Of a stretch of 64,000 bases of DNA, positions 1 through 7,573 are shown in pieces. The translations under genes and the position numbers were made by a program. How positions within the stretch are numbered: the first letter of the stretch is position 1; each line of letters starts with the position of its first letter. The notes beneath the pieces are model-generated. The model did not search any database. It was not told the DNA's origin and saw only the letters and a list, made by a program, of their open reading frames with translations. Location of the stretch: the NCBI RefSeq assembly GCF_025561425.1, contig NZ_CP094824.1, forward strand, positions 1,984,001 to 2,048,000, written 5' to 3'. The stretch comes from Mammaliicoccus sciuri. Its GTDB lineage: Bacteria > Bacillota > Bacilli > Staphylococcales > Staphylococcaceae.

Positions 1-287
1 CCTATGTTGCTAGATTGGGGAGTCTTGCAATATACGGAGCTTCTATGTTGCTTGTTTGTGGTGTCTTGCAATATACAAGGCACTTATTTATCTTGTTTGG
101 CTTGTCTTGATAAATACGAAGCTCCTATTTATCTTGTTTCACCAGTCTTGATAAATACGAAGCTCCTATTTATCTTGTTTCACCAGTCTTGATAAATAGG
201 AGGTCCTCAACATTGCTTGTCACCCTCCACTTGCAATATTCAGACCTCCAACATTGCTAGTCACACCCCACTTGCAATCTTCTCCCA
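1..287. repeat. Tandem array of about seven 41-bp hairpin repeats
   Basis: Seven head-to-tail units start near 1, 43, 83, 124, 165, 206 and 247 and are 40 to 42 bp long. Each unit has a 5' arm, a loop of about 16 nt and a complementary 3' arm. Units 3 to 5 have perfect arms TATTTATC and GATAAATA; units 1 and 2 have TATGTTGC and GCAATATA; units 6 and 7 have AACATTGC and GCAAT-containing partners. The arms change together while pairing is largely kept. Units 4 and 5 are nearly identical, so duplication is recent. The array may continue to the left of the window. No spacers vary as in CRISPR, and no function is known to me. Confidence 0.85.
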
Positions 288-306
288 TCTTATTTCTAAA
301 AATATG

Positions 307-338
307 AAAAAAGGTCTAGAACCTTTCTGTCCTAGACC
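307..338 (-). terminator. Intrinsic terminator of the GH101 gene
   Basis: Stem GGTCTAG/CTAGACC (313-319 with 332-338) is followed on the minus strand by six U residues (complement of 307-312). It begins 11 nt after the GH101 stop codon. Confidence 0.85.
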
Positions 339-348
339 CATTTTTAAC

Positions 349-3300
349 TTATTTCTCTTTCACTTCTTTAATGACTAAATTATCTAATACGAAATCTTTA
401 GTTCCTTCAAAGTTGACTTGCCCTTCATTTTTAACACCTTTATTGTCTGCCTTCTTATCTGTTGACGCTATGCCAATCCAAGTTTGACCATTTTTATGAC
501 CTTTAATTTTCGTTTTGAATTGACGATGTTTTTTATTATCTACAGTACCTTTCAAAGGTGTTTCTTTGTATTTTTGATTATCAATACTGTCGTTACCTGT
601 AGCAAAAGCATATGTGTCATCGGATCCTGATTCATAATCGAATGAAACTTCATATGTCTTATTTGGTTCAAATCTAAAGTTTTGCGGTATCGTTTGATAA
701 GCAAGTTTATTCTTTTCTACTTGACCATTAATTTTTAATGACCATGTACCATCGATAACATCACTTATACGTTTATTATTCCATCCGCGTTGTGTATATG
801 GTGCATGTTTTTCAGATAAGTGTGTTCTATTATCCTCTACACCTTCAATATCAGAAACGACAAATGGGAATATGCCTTGAGGTACTTTTTCAAAATTTTG
901 TTTAAACACATTATCTTGTGAATATAATTGTTGATCATTTTCGAAAATTCGAATGTCATCAAAATATGTGACACCTTCACCTTTATCTCTAGAAAGTGTT
1001 AAAGTTGCTTTACCATTTTTAGGTGCTTTAAAGTACACATACATATTTTGAAAATAACTGTCGTTACCTTTCGTTGCAGATTCTTTAGTTGTATTATGAG
1101 CGTTAGCTTTAACATAATTTTTAGCGATAGATTTAGTTGTATAATTTTGATGTGTCGTACCATCTGCATCTACACTAATACGTGCTTTTTGATCACTTCG
1201 ATTATCCACACCAACATAAACTGCATATTGTTTACCTGGTTTCAAATCTGTTAATTTTTGTTTCAATTCAACATTTTTCTTCGGATTGTTAATCGTTAAC
1301 ATATTGTCACTACTGTTAGATTTCGTAATAGAAACGTCTTTTTTAGACCCTTTAATTTTCCAATCTTTAAGATTTTCTGCATTAAATCCTGGATCTTTAA
1401 TATGCATATCTTCTCCGTATTTTACTTTCTCATTACGTTGTTTTGATTTATACAATACATATGGAGTATTTGCTTTAACATTGCTTAAAGTAACTTTTCC
1501 ATCTTTAACGCGCACATTATCTACATACTGACGACCATGCTCTGTTAGTTGGTATAATTTTAAATGCTTACTTTTCCAACCTTTTGGTAATTCCCAAGTT
1601 GATTCTCCACCATCTTCATTATAATGATAGAGCTTTTGTTTCTTACTGTTTAATTGCTTACCATTTTCATCCCAGTTCCATGGAATTAAATATTTATTGC
1701 CATCTAATATCTTCTGACCATTTAACGTTATCGTTCTAGATCTGTAGTTTTCTTTGTCATTTTCATAATCATTAGATTTACGTTTAATGACTACTTTATC
1801 CTTACCATTTTTTAATTGGATTTCCATTTCAGGTGTCCATTCAACAGTTTGGTCATTTGCTGTCATTTTGACTGGTTTACCATCTACCCACTTCGTAACT
1901 TCAAAGTGCTGTAAGTATTTCGTAGATAAATTTGTTTTAAAAATATTATTAATATATTCATCAAAGTTGTTTCTACCTTGCCAACCTTCAAAATCTTTCA
2001 TATCATATCCACCTAGTAATGGATAATCAGCTGCACCTGAATAAGTTTGATAATTACCTACCCAAGAGTCTTTCTCGTGGTTTCGAATAAATCTTGCAAC
2101 TTTTGAATTTATCCCTTTGTTTTTATAACCACCATACGTTAAATCTGCAGCCCAATGTTGAAATGTTGAATCATATTCCATACCGTGACCCCATTCAACA
2201 GCCACTCTCCAACCTAAATCTTGAATTTCTTTTGCTAATTGATGAGACATCCAAGCTTGGTTATCACCTGACTGACCATTACCCCATACATCTACATAAA
2301 TAAAGTCTAAATCTTTACCTACTTTATCTTTAAAAGCTTTTAATCGGTCTTTTCTACCGTGCAACATATCATATTTTGCATCAATATTAATACCTTGATC
2401 TAACCAATTCCAACCATAATTATACGTACCTTCGTCATTTTTTCTTAAACGGTCAGGATTAAATGCTTTAGACTCTGGATATGTTTCACTTGCGTTAATA
2501 TGTACGCCAAACTTTGCACCATATTTCTTACCTTTCTTAAGTAATTTCTTCATATCTTCTGCGCCACCGATACGTTGACCAATATTATCATAATCAAGAT
2601 GACCAGAATCGTGACCTTCACTACCATATCCTTTTAATATAATGGACTCACCTAATCCATCTGTATTTAAATTAACTTTTTTAACACCATCAAGTGATTT
2701 TAAAAATGGATTTTGTGCTTGTGAACCGAAATTCATTGCGATACGGTGTGCAACTAAATCTGGTACAGACTCAGACCCTTTTGCATGATTCATGATAGCT
2801 CTATATGCAATAGCACCATCTTGCCAGTCTGTTTTTCCATCACCATTTTCATCATCCGTTATAACAACTTTTGTTTTCGGCATTAATTGTTGTTCTTTAG
2901 CATTTTCATAACTTTGACCAGGCTGCAATATCCATTTAGAACTGGATAAACCGACATATTTATCTTCATCTTCTTGTTCCGAGGTTGCATTTATTCTCGT
3001 ATAATCTAACTCACCTGTTCCTTCAGAATGTTGTGAATTACTCCAAACACCTGCACTCGTCTTATCATTTGAAACAAAACCATACATCATTGGATAATTA
3101 AAATCATCTTCAATATCTTTATTAACTTTAAAGTTTTTGTCGCCACTTTTCATCGTATTTGTAGACATACGTGTTGTTTGTAAGTTAGCATTTTTCTGTT
3201 TAGAATTCACAGAAACTAATGAATGATTAGGTATTTCAAAATCTTTTATAACAGTATCATCACTTTTACCATCTAACTTGCTTTTATAATCCTTCATATC

Positions 3301-3696
3301 AAAATGCAATTGGTTATCTTTAACCTTCATCTCAATTGTAAATTCAGCATCTATTTTTTTATCTTTATTAGAAGCAATTAATTGATATCGTGCTGTATGT
3401 GCATTCATTCTTTTATACTTAACTTTCGGTTGAACCGATTTACCATTCACTTTAATCGTCTTAATTTCTTTAACTTGGCCATCCATCTTTTTACCATTTT
3501 TCAAAGTATACTCAATAGCCCTTGGAAACGACTTATCAACCTTTACCTTCATTTTGTTGCTCTTTAATACATCCCCTTTGTCTTTTGCTTCTACATGATG
3601 ATTCGTCAGCGTTAATAAGCTGAACAACATAACAGAAACAATTGAAACGACAAACAGTTTTTTCCTCCATACAAATGTTTTATTACTAAAATTCAA
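349..3696 (-). CDS. Secreted GH101 endo-alpha-N-acetylgalactosaminidase
   Basis: GH101 enzymes release the core-1 O-glycan disaccharide (Gal-beta-1,3-GalNAc) from mucin-type glycoproteins. An N-terminal signal peptide (KK, a hydrophobic stretch, then VEA near residue 40) indicates export. The catalytic barrel lies at about residues 290-620 and shows VDVWGNG (Asp472, the likely nucleophile by analogy to the pneumococcal enzyme) and AVEWGHG (Glu504, the likely acid/base). DENGDGKTD near 285 resembles a calcium loop. Residues about 790-1115 look like carbohydrate-binding beta-sandwich modules. There is no LPXTG anchor, so it is probably released. A GTG at 3705 directly abuts the ribosome-binding site; a TTG at 3696 sits 8 nt after AAGGGG and is preferred. 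A possible promoter is TAGACT-N17-TACAAT upstream. The GH101 family is known from pneumococci and bifidobacteria; its place beside IS elements suggests acquisition. Residue numbers count from the GTG. Confidence 0.9.
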   Translation of the reverse strand: MNFSNKTFVWRKKLFVVSIVSVMLFSLLTLTNHHVEAKDKGDVLKSNKMKVKVDKSFPRAIEYTLKNGKKMDGQVKEIKTIKVNGKSVQPKVKYKRMNAHTARYQLIASNKDKKIDAEFTIEMKVKDNQLHFDMKDYKSKLDGKSDDTVIKDFEIPNHSLVSVNSKQKNANLQTTRMSTNTMKSGDKNFKVNKDIEDDFNYPMMYGFVSNDKTSAGVWSNSQHSEGTGELDYTRINATSEQEDEDKYVGLSSSKWILQPGQSYENAKEQQLMPKTKVVITDDENGDGKTDWQDGAIAYRAIMNHAKGSESVPDLVAHRIAMNFGSQAQNPFLKSLDGVKKVNLNTDGLGESIILKGYGSEGHDSGHLDYDNIGQRIGGAEDMKKLLKKGKKYGAKFGVHINASETYPESKAFNPDRLRKNDEGTYNYGWNWLDQGINIDAKYDMLHGRKDRLKAFKDKVGKDLDFIYVDVWGNGQSGDNQAWMSHQLAKEIQDLGWRVAVEWGHGMEYDSTFQHWAADLTYGGYKNKGINSKVARFIRNHEKDSWVGNYQTYSGAADYPLLGGYDMKDFEGWQGRNNFDEYINNIFKTNLSTKYLQHFEVTKWVDGKPVKMTANDQTVEWTPEMEIQLKNGKDKVVIKRKSNDYENDKENYRSRTITLNGQKILDGNKYLIPWNWDENGKQLNSKKQKLYHYNEDGGESTWELPKGWKSKHLKLYQLTEHGRQYVDNVRVKDGKVTLSNVKANTPYVLYKSKQRNEKVKYGEDMHIKDPGFNAENLKDWKIKGSKKDVSITKSNSSDNMLTINNPKKNVELKQKLTDLKPGKQYAVYVGVDNRSDQKARISVDADGTTHQNYTTKSIAKNYVKANAHNTTKESATKGNDSYFQNMYVYFKAPKNGKATLTLSRDKGEGVTYFDDIRIFENDQQLYSQDNVFKQNFEKVPQGIFPFVVSDIEGVEDNRTHLSEKHAPYTQRGWNNKRISDVIDGTWSLKINGQVEKNKLAYQTIPQNFRFEPNKTYEVSFDYESGSDDTYAFATGNDSIDNQKYKETPLKGTVDNKKHRQFKTKIKGHKNGQTWIGIASTDKKADNKGVKNEGQVNFEGTKDFVLDNLVIKEVKEK

Positions 3697-3820
3697 ATTA
3701 AACACCCCTTTTTAAATTTGAAAACTTACATTTATTGTATACTTTTATATCATTATAGTCTAGCGTTTTTGTTCTATATTGTTTGATTTTACTTTCTATT
3801 TTGTTCATATAAACAATCAA

Positions 3821-3843
3821 AACCACCCGTTTAACGGGTGGTT
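3821..3843. repeat. IS200 right-end (RE) hairpin
   Basis: Perfect 9-bp palindromic arms AACCACCCG and CGGGTGGTT with a 5-nt loop. Subterminal hairpins of this kind are the TnpA recognition structures in the IS200/IS605 family. Confidence 0.8.
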
Positions 3844-3966
3844 TGTTCTGCGGCTATAAGCCTCTATTACTGACCAGCCCTAAAAGGGCACTGAGAAGAT
3901 CAGCCAAATGTACTACTTTCCCAGCAACCCTTAAAAGGTAGTGACCCCCCAAAGTTAGAGTTTCCA

Positions 3967-4830
3967 TTATGCTATTAATTGGCTGGATTGAGTTCGGTAT
4001 TGTACTGGACTTCGTCCAGCCAATTTTAATTTCAAACGTTCATTGTTATACCAATAGATGTAATCCTCAATTCTTCTTTTTAATGTTTCATAGTTAACAA
4101 GTTCTTCTCCATGATACATTTCCTGCTTCATGATGCCAAAGAAATTCTCCATAGAAGCATTATCCGCACACGTCGCTTTACGTGACATACTTTGATAAAT
4201 CCTTTGTTCCGATAATCTTCTAATCCATGCATTATGCTGATAATGCCAACCTTGATCAGAATGTATCGTCGTACGATATGGTGCTTCATGCTTAATGATT
4301 GTAACTGCTTTATCCAATGATTGAAGTACTAAGTCTAATGTTGGTCTTCTGGATATACCATAAGAAATGATTTCCCCATTGTATAAATCCATAATAGGGC
4401 TGAGATATAATTTTTGTTCTTCAGCACATTTAAATTCAGTGATATCTGTCACTAATTTTTGAAGTCGAATAGATGTATGGAATCTACGATTCAAGCGATT
4501 TTCAGCCACTTTACCAACTGTACCTTTGTATGATTGATAGCGTGATTTACGTGTGTATTTTTGACATTTTAATCCTAGTTCTCGCATAATTCGTTGTACT
4601 TTCTTATGGTTAATGAGATAACCTTGATTTCTCAAAGCTAAATATATACGACGATAGCCGTATTTACCGTTGTGTTTTTGAAAAAGTTCAATGATCTTTT
4701 TCTTCCAACCTTTATCTAAATCTTCCTTTTGTAATTGTTTGGCATGGTAATGATAGGTTGCTTCTGGTATACCAACCTTTACTAAGATATCTTTTAATTT
4801 GAATCCTTCTTCTTTGAGTTCGAATGCCAC
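3967..4830 (-). CDS. IS3-family transposase OrfB (DDE integrase core)
   Basis: An N-terminal HTH_21-like segment (KHNGKYGYRRIYLALRNQG) is followed by an rve integrase core. The catalytic acidic triad is visible: first Asp in LVTDITEF, second Asp in IHSDQGWHY, and Glu in DNASMENFFG, 35 residues after the second Asp. The C-terminal YWYNNERLKLKLAGRSPVQY matches IS150 OrfB ends. The frame lies -1 to OrfA with an overlap of 37 bp, and the OrfB frame stays open upstream of its GTG. The active protein is thus probably an OrfAB fusion made by -1 frameshifting, perhaps at the AGAAAAG run near 4842-4848. Length (287 aa) is normal. Confidence 0.92.
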   Translation of the reverse strand: MAFELKEEGFKLKDILVKVGIPEATYHYHAKQLQKEDLDKGWKKKIIELFQKHNGKYGYRRIYLALRNQGYLINHKKVQRIMRELGLKCQKYTRKSRYQSYKGTVGKVAENRLNRRFHTSIRLQKLVTDITEFKCAEEQKLYLSPIMDLYNGEIISYGISRRPTLDLVLQSLDKAVTIIKHEAPYRTTIHSDQGWHYQHNAWIRRLSEQRIYQSMSRKATCADNASMENFFGIMKQEMYHGEELVNYETLKRRIEDYIYWYNNERLKLKLAGRSPVQYRTQSSQLIA

Positions 4831-5345
4831 TGCTGCTTGTGCTTTTCTAGAAAGGCACTCGGATTCTCTCGAAAAGCGTTCAACTTTTTTAAATAAGCAT
4901 TCTCTAATCGAAGATTTTCATTTTCTAGCTCTAACTCTTTTTCTCGTGATAGGTTTTGATTAGATTTCTTCTGTTTCTTCTTTTTCATGGGAGGTCGTCC
5001 TTTCGGCTTTTCGAGTCCTTCCACACCTTCTTTGTCATATATCTTTTTCCATCGCACAATAATAGATGGGGTATTTAGGCCAAATTTAATCGCTGTATCT
5101 TGGAAGGAATCGCCTGTTCTTTTCATATAGTTTAATACATTTATTTTGAATGTAACAGAATAAACTGTCTTTTTCTGTTTCTTTTTAATGCCATCTACAC
5201 CGAATGATTGAAAGGCTTTTACCCATGTTCGTATAATAATTTTATCAGGTATATTATATTTTTTAGCTAATTTTCGATAACCATAATGGCCATCTAGATA
5301 ATCTCTTACAACTTTCAACTTAAATTCATCACTATATTTTGTCAT
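4794..5345 (-). CDS. IS3-family transposase OrfA (helix-turn-helix)
   Basis: This 183-aa protein has two helix-turn-helix units (about residues 1-50 and 60-110, each ending in a W-K-x-Y-like pattern), then a basic KKKKQKK linker and a leucine-rich coiled coil (ELELENENLRLENAYLKKL) used for dimerisation. Such double-HTH OrfA proteins are typical of the IS150 group and bind the element's ends. The ATG at 5345 lies 7 nt after AGGGGGTG. That Shine-Dalgarno sequence is inside a stem that only a transcript entering from outside the element can form. Confidence 0.9.
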   Translation of the reverse strand: MTKYSDEFKLKVVRDYLDGHYGYRKLAKKYNIPDKIIIRTWVKAFQSFGVDGIKKKQKKTVYSVTFKINVLNYMKRTGDSFQDTAIKFGLNTPSIIVRWKKIYDKEGVEGLEKPKGRPPMKKKKQKKSNQNLSREKELELENENLRLENAYLKKLNAFRENPSAFLEKHKQQWHSNSKKKDSN

Positions 5346-5352
5346 ATTAAAA

Positions 5353-5393
5353 CACCCCCTAAAGTTAGTTTTTTTACTCTAACTTTAGGGGTG
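5353..5393 (-). promoter_or_regulatory. Hairpin masking the OrfA ribosome-binding site
   Basis: Positions 5354-5368 pair with 5379-5392 through a CTAACTTTAGGGG stem and a short A/T loop. On the minus strand the 3' arm contains the OrfA Shine-Dalgarno sequence. The 5' arm is part of the terminal inverted repeat. Read-through RNA would therefore fold and hide the site, while RNA started inside the arm would not. Similar protection is known in IS10 and IS50; here it is inferred. Confidence 0.6.
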
Positions 5394-5411
5394 CAGTACC
5401 AAAGGGTTGTT

Positions 5412-5891
5412 TTATTTTTTCTTCTTTCGAGTTTCTTCCCCAGTAAAAGGATCTATGTACTCTATCATTGTTAACTGTTCTGCTACTATATCCTCTTGTA
5501 ATTGATTTCTTATATAATTTTCTATCACTTTTTTATTTCTACCAACTGTATCTAAATAAAATCCTTTACACCAAAATTTTCTGTTACCATATCTATACTT
5601 TAAATGGGCATGTCTATCAAATATCATTAAGCTCCTCTTACCTTTTAAATAACCTACAAATTGAGAAACACTTAACTTTGGTGGAATGCTAACTAACATA
5701 TGAATATGATCTTTACATGCTTCAGCTTCTATTATTTCTACACCTTTTCTTTCACACAATTGTCTTAAAATAATACCAATATCTCTTTTAATTTTCCCAT
5801 AAATAATTTGTCTACGATATTTTGGTGCAAACACAATGTGGTACTTACAATTCCATTTTGTATGTGCTAAACTGTTTGTGTCTGATGACAT
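5412..5891 (-). CDS. tnpA: IS200/IS605-family transposase TnpA (Y1 HUH)
   Basis: This 159-aa single-strand transposase carries the HUH motif in CKDHIHMLVSIPP and the Tyr-bearing helix GFYLDTVGRNKKVIENYI. HNKY-like openings (KWNCKYHIVFAPKYRR) are typical of IS200 TnpA. All catalytic parts appear intact and the length is normal. No tnpB is present, as in IS200 proper. The start codon at 5891 follows GGAG within a long-range stem. The IS3 element sits 11 nt beyond its stop codon, leaving the coding sequence whole but separating it from its right end, which may impair transposition. Confidence 0.93.
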   Translation of the reverse strand: MSSDTNSLAHTKWNCKYHIVFAPKYRRQIIYGKIKRDIGIILRQLCERKGVEIIEAEACKDHIHMLVSIPPKLSVSQFVGYLKGKRSLMIFDRHAHLKYRYGNRKFWCKGFYLDTVGRNKKVIENYIRNQLQEDIVAEQLTMIEYIDPFTGEETRKKKK

Positions 5892-5893
5892 TT

Positions 5894-5962
5894 AATGCAT
5901 CTCCTCGTGTTGTTAATTTTGGTTGGCTGACTAAATATTATTCTAGCATGTAGAGATGCATT
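5894..5962 (-). promoter_or_regulatory. IS200 leader stem that covers the tnpA ribosome-binding site
   Basis: AATGCATCTC (5894-5903) pairs perfectly with GAGATGCATT (5953-5962). On the minus-strand mRNA the downstream arm overlaps the GGAG ribosome-binding site of tnpA. In Salmonella IS200 a 5' leader stem represses tnpA translation; this looks equivalent, by inference. Confidence 0.6.
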
Positions 5963-5990
5963 TTTTAATACAACGGTGAAACCATACTGT

Positions 5991-6011
5991 ACCATACGCA
6001 TAGCGTATGGT
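5991..6011. repeat. IS200 left-end (LE) hairpin
   Basis: Perfect 9-bp arms ACCATACGC and GCGTATGGT with a 3-nt loop, about 100 bp upstream of tnpA. This is the expected place for the LE recognition hairpin. Confidence 0.75.
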
Positions 6012-6021
6012 TTTAATTTCA

Positions 6022-6057
6022 CAAAAAAAACGAAATGATGAGATTCATCATTTCGTT
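6022..6057 (-). terminator. Intrinsic terminator of the DUF805-like gene
   Basis: A perfect 13-bp stem AACGAAATGATGA/TCATCATTTCGTT (6029-6041 with 6045-6057) is followed on the minus strand by eight U residues. Confidence 0.85.
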
Positions 6058-6072
6058 CACAATTCATACTAT

Positions 6073-6309
6073 TTATTTATAATTTTTAATTACTCTAACT
6101 ATCAGTACAATCATAGGAAAAATCATTAAGACAAGAACAATATAATATAGATTAACAATACTATTTTCCCATGTAATTGGCACAATCACACCAAGTGCCA
6201 TAATAAGTACTAAAATGATAATGTTTACAAACATGCATACTAACAGATCACGAAAACTTGATTTATTCTTGTAATCGAATGTTTGCTTCCAAAAATTTAT
6301 ATATATCAT
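6073..6309 (-). CDS. Short DUF805-like membrane protein
   Basis: A start at 6309 is chosen because GGAGGG lies 6 nt upstream, giving 78 aa. The N-terminal INFWKQTFDYKNKSSFRDL resembles the DUF805 opening (W-x3-F-x-F-x-G-R-x-S-R-x-E). Two hydrophobic segments follow (about residues 28-50 and 55-73). Typical DUF805 proteins continue with an R-R-L-H-D motif and more membrane segments; this one stops at VIRVIKNYK-like residues, so it may be a truncated relative. A good terminator follows the stop codon. The assignment is tentative and the function unknown. Confidence 0.6.
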   Translation of the reverse strand: MIYINFWKQTFDYKNKSSFRDLLVCMFVNIIILVLIMALGVIVPITWENSIVNLYYIVLVLMIFPMIVLIVRVIKNYK

Positions 6310-6501
6310 AAGCAACCCTCCATTCCATTTACAGAATACACCAAATATATCAATTAATATCAATTTTTTTCAATTGATTATTAAAAATATTAAGAACATA
6401 ATTTGTTTTAAATTGCTCAAATAAGTTAAACTTAATCTACTATCTAGAATGATGAGGCATATTATGAATTTATGACATATTCAAAAGGACTGATAAAGAT
6501 A

Positions 6502-7035
6502 ATGAAGGTTAATATCGAAAAATATAATCCTAATTGGGTAAATCTTTTTGCAAAAGAATCAAACAACATAAAAAGAATACTTGGTGATGAATTACATTCA
6601 ATCCATCATATTGGTAGTACATCGATTCCACATATATCTGCAAAGCCAATTATAGATATTATGCCGATCGTTAATAATATAGACAATGTGGATAAATATA
6701 ATCTTGCTTTTGAAGAGTTTGATTATGATGTGCATGGCGAATATGGAATAGTTAATAGAAGATACTTTACTAAACTTGATAAAGAAACAAATAAAAAACT
6801 TTACCATGTTCATGTTTACGATTGTAAAGATGATAAAAACATTATTCGCCATCTCGCTTTTAGAGACTTCTTAATTGAGTTTCCAGAAGTAGCAAAAGAA
6901 TATGAGGATTTAAAAATGATGCTCATTAATAAGTATTGTGGAGACAAAGAAAAATATGTAAATGGAAAAAATGAATTTGTAAAAATGACTGAAAAACTTG
7001 CTATAAATTGGTATTTAGAAAACAAAAAAGAATAA
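6502..7035 (+). CDS. GrpB family protein (nucleotidyltransferase fold, UPF0157)
   Basis: HHIGSTSIP followed by ISAKPIIDIMP is the signature of the GrpB/UPF0157 family, which belongs to the nucleotidyltransferase superfamily. The second conserved block, VHVYDCKDDKNIIRHLAFRDFL, is also present. The start at 6502 matches the usual family beginning (V-x-I-x-x-Y-x-P-x-W) and has AAAGGA 12 nt upstream; an ATG at 6472 would add ten residues without family similarity. Length 177 aa is normal. The substrate is not known. It lies in the accessory region upstream of the acetyltransferase relic, and such genes are often carried in variable regions. Confidence 0.85.
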   Translation: MKVNIEKYNPNWVNLFAKESNNIKRILGDELHSIHHIGSTSIPHISAKPIIDIMPIVNNIDNVDKYNLAFEEFDYDVHGEYGIVNRRYFTKLDKETNKKLYHVHVYDCKDDKNIIRHLAFRDFLIEFPEVAKEYEDLKMMLINKYCGDKEKYVNGKNEFVKMTEKLAINWYLENKKE

Positions 7036-7062
7036 AGACTATAATTCATTTCAAAAATATAG

Positions 7063-7510
7063 GTGATAACAATCATATATATAAAAGAGTTTTATAATTC
7101 ATTACCAGAGTTAGAAAATAAAGAATTATCCAAAATACACAATGAAATTTTTGATACAAATGTAAATTTAAACGACAAATTCTTAAGTAAAAATAAAATT
7201 ATAATTTTAGTCGCCTATAAAGAAAAAAACAATTGTTGGATATAAAATTGGATATGAAGTGGATAGATCAACATTCTACAGTTGGTTAGGTGGCGTTGAA
7301 AAAAATAATCGTAATCATGGAATTGCGCAAATGCTTATGGATAAACAAATAAGCATATTAAAAAGTAAAGGGTACGAAAAAATTCAAACTAAGACTTTTA
7401 ATAAATGGAAAAGCATGCTTATTTTAAATATCAAAAATGACTTTCAAATAAAAAATTGTTATCCAGATAAAAATGACTTAGCAATCATTTTAGAGAAAGA
7501 TATCAAATAG
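7063..7510 (+). pseudogene. GNAT-family N-acetyltransferase, frameshifted
   Basis: The first part (7063-7245) ends in ILVAYKEKNNCWI then a stop. The second frame continues the domain as KKTIVGYKIGYEVDRSTF and contains the acetyl-CoA motif NNRNHGIAQMLMDKQ. The frames join at a run of seven A residues near 7222-7228; one fewer A restores a single ORF of about 148 aa. The apparent GTG start at 7063 lies within its own Shine-Dalgarno sequence (AGGTGAT). An ATC at 7072, properly spaced, may be a mutated ATG. Two lesions would suggest decay; the A-run alone could be phase variation. The acceptor substrate is unknown. Confidence 0.8.
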
Positions 7511-7573
7511 TAAATTACGGAGATAATCTATAACATAAATACTTGTTGATCCATGTTGTACATAGTTATACTT

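Larger units (their letters stand above)
3937..5400 (-). mobile_element. IS3-family (IS150 group) insertion sequence, 1464 bp
   Basis: Two overlapping ORFs encode OrfA and the DDE OrfB. The ends form imperfect inverted repeats of about 24 bp: both start GGTA, then CCCC and AAAGTTAGAG match (3937-3960 against the complement of 5377-5400). AAA flanks both sides (3934-3936 and 5401-5403), consistent with a 3-bp target duplication. Removing the element restores CAACCCTTAA/AAGGGTTG, a hairpin just downstream of the IS200 transposase stop codon. The insertion is therefore later than the IS200 element. Both ORFs look intact, so the element may be active. Most IS3 elements end in TG...CA, so the true tips could lie a few bases inside. 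Confidence 0.88.
3815..6015 (-). mobile_element. IS200/IS605-family element, interrupted by an IS3 element
   Basis: A Y1-transposase gene (5412-5891) is flanked by the subterminal hairpins typical of this family. The right-end hairpin is AACCACCCG/CGGGTGGTT (3821-3843) and the left-end hairpin is ACCATACGC/GCGTATGGT (5991-6011). Removing the IS3 insertion leaves about 735 bp, the usual IS200 size. The 3' non-coding part (3844-3936) holds further small hairpins, including one around GCCCTAAAAGGGC. The exact cleavage sites are uncertain by some 10-20 bp because these elements lack terminal inverted repeats. Confidence 0.85.

Noticed and set aside
4-192. 62-aa plus-strand ORF in the repeat array
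   Set aside because: It follows from the repeats having no stops in one frame; there is no ribosome-binding site and its amino acids simply mirror the repeat.
1-287. Possible CRISPR array
   Set aside because: The units are tandem without unique spacers, arms vary between units, and no cas genes are nearby.
1048-3567. Several plus-strand ORFs of 61 to 81 aa within the GH101 gene
   Set aside because: They are shadows of a long coding gene and have no ribosome-binding sites or known similarity.
5867-6067. 66-aa minus-strand ORF at the IS200 left end
   Set aside because: It runs through the LE hairpin and the tnpA leader stem, which are non-coding parts of the element.
7063-7510. Two separate small genes
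   Set aside because: The two pieces are consecutive parts of one GNAT domain, joined by a one-base correction in an A-run.
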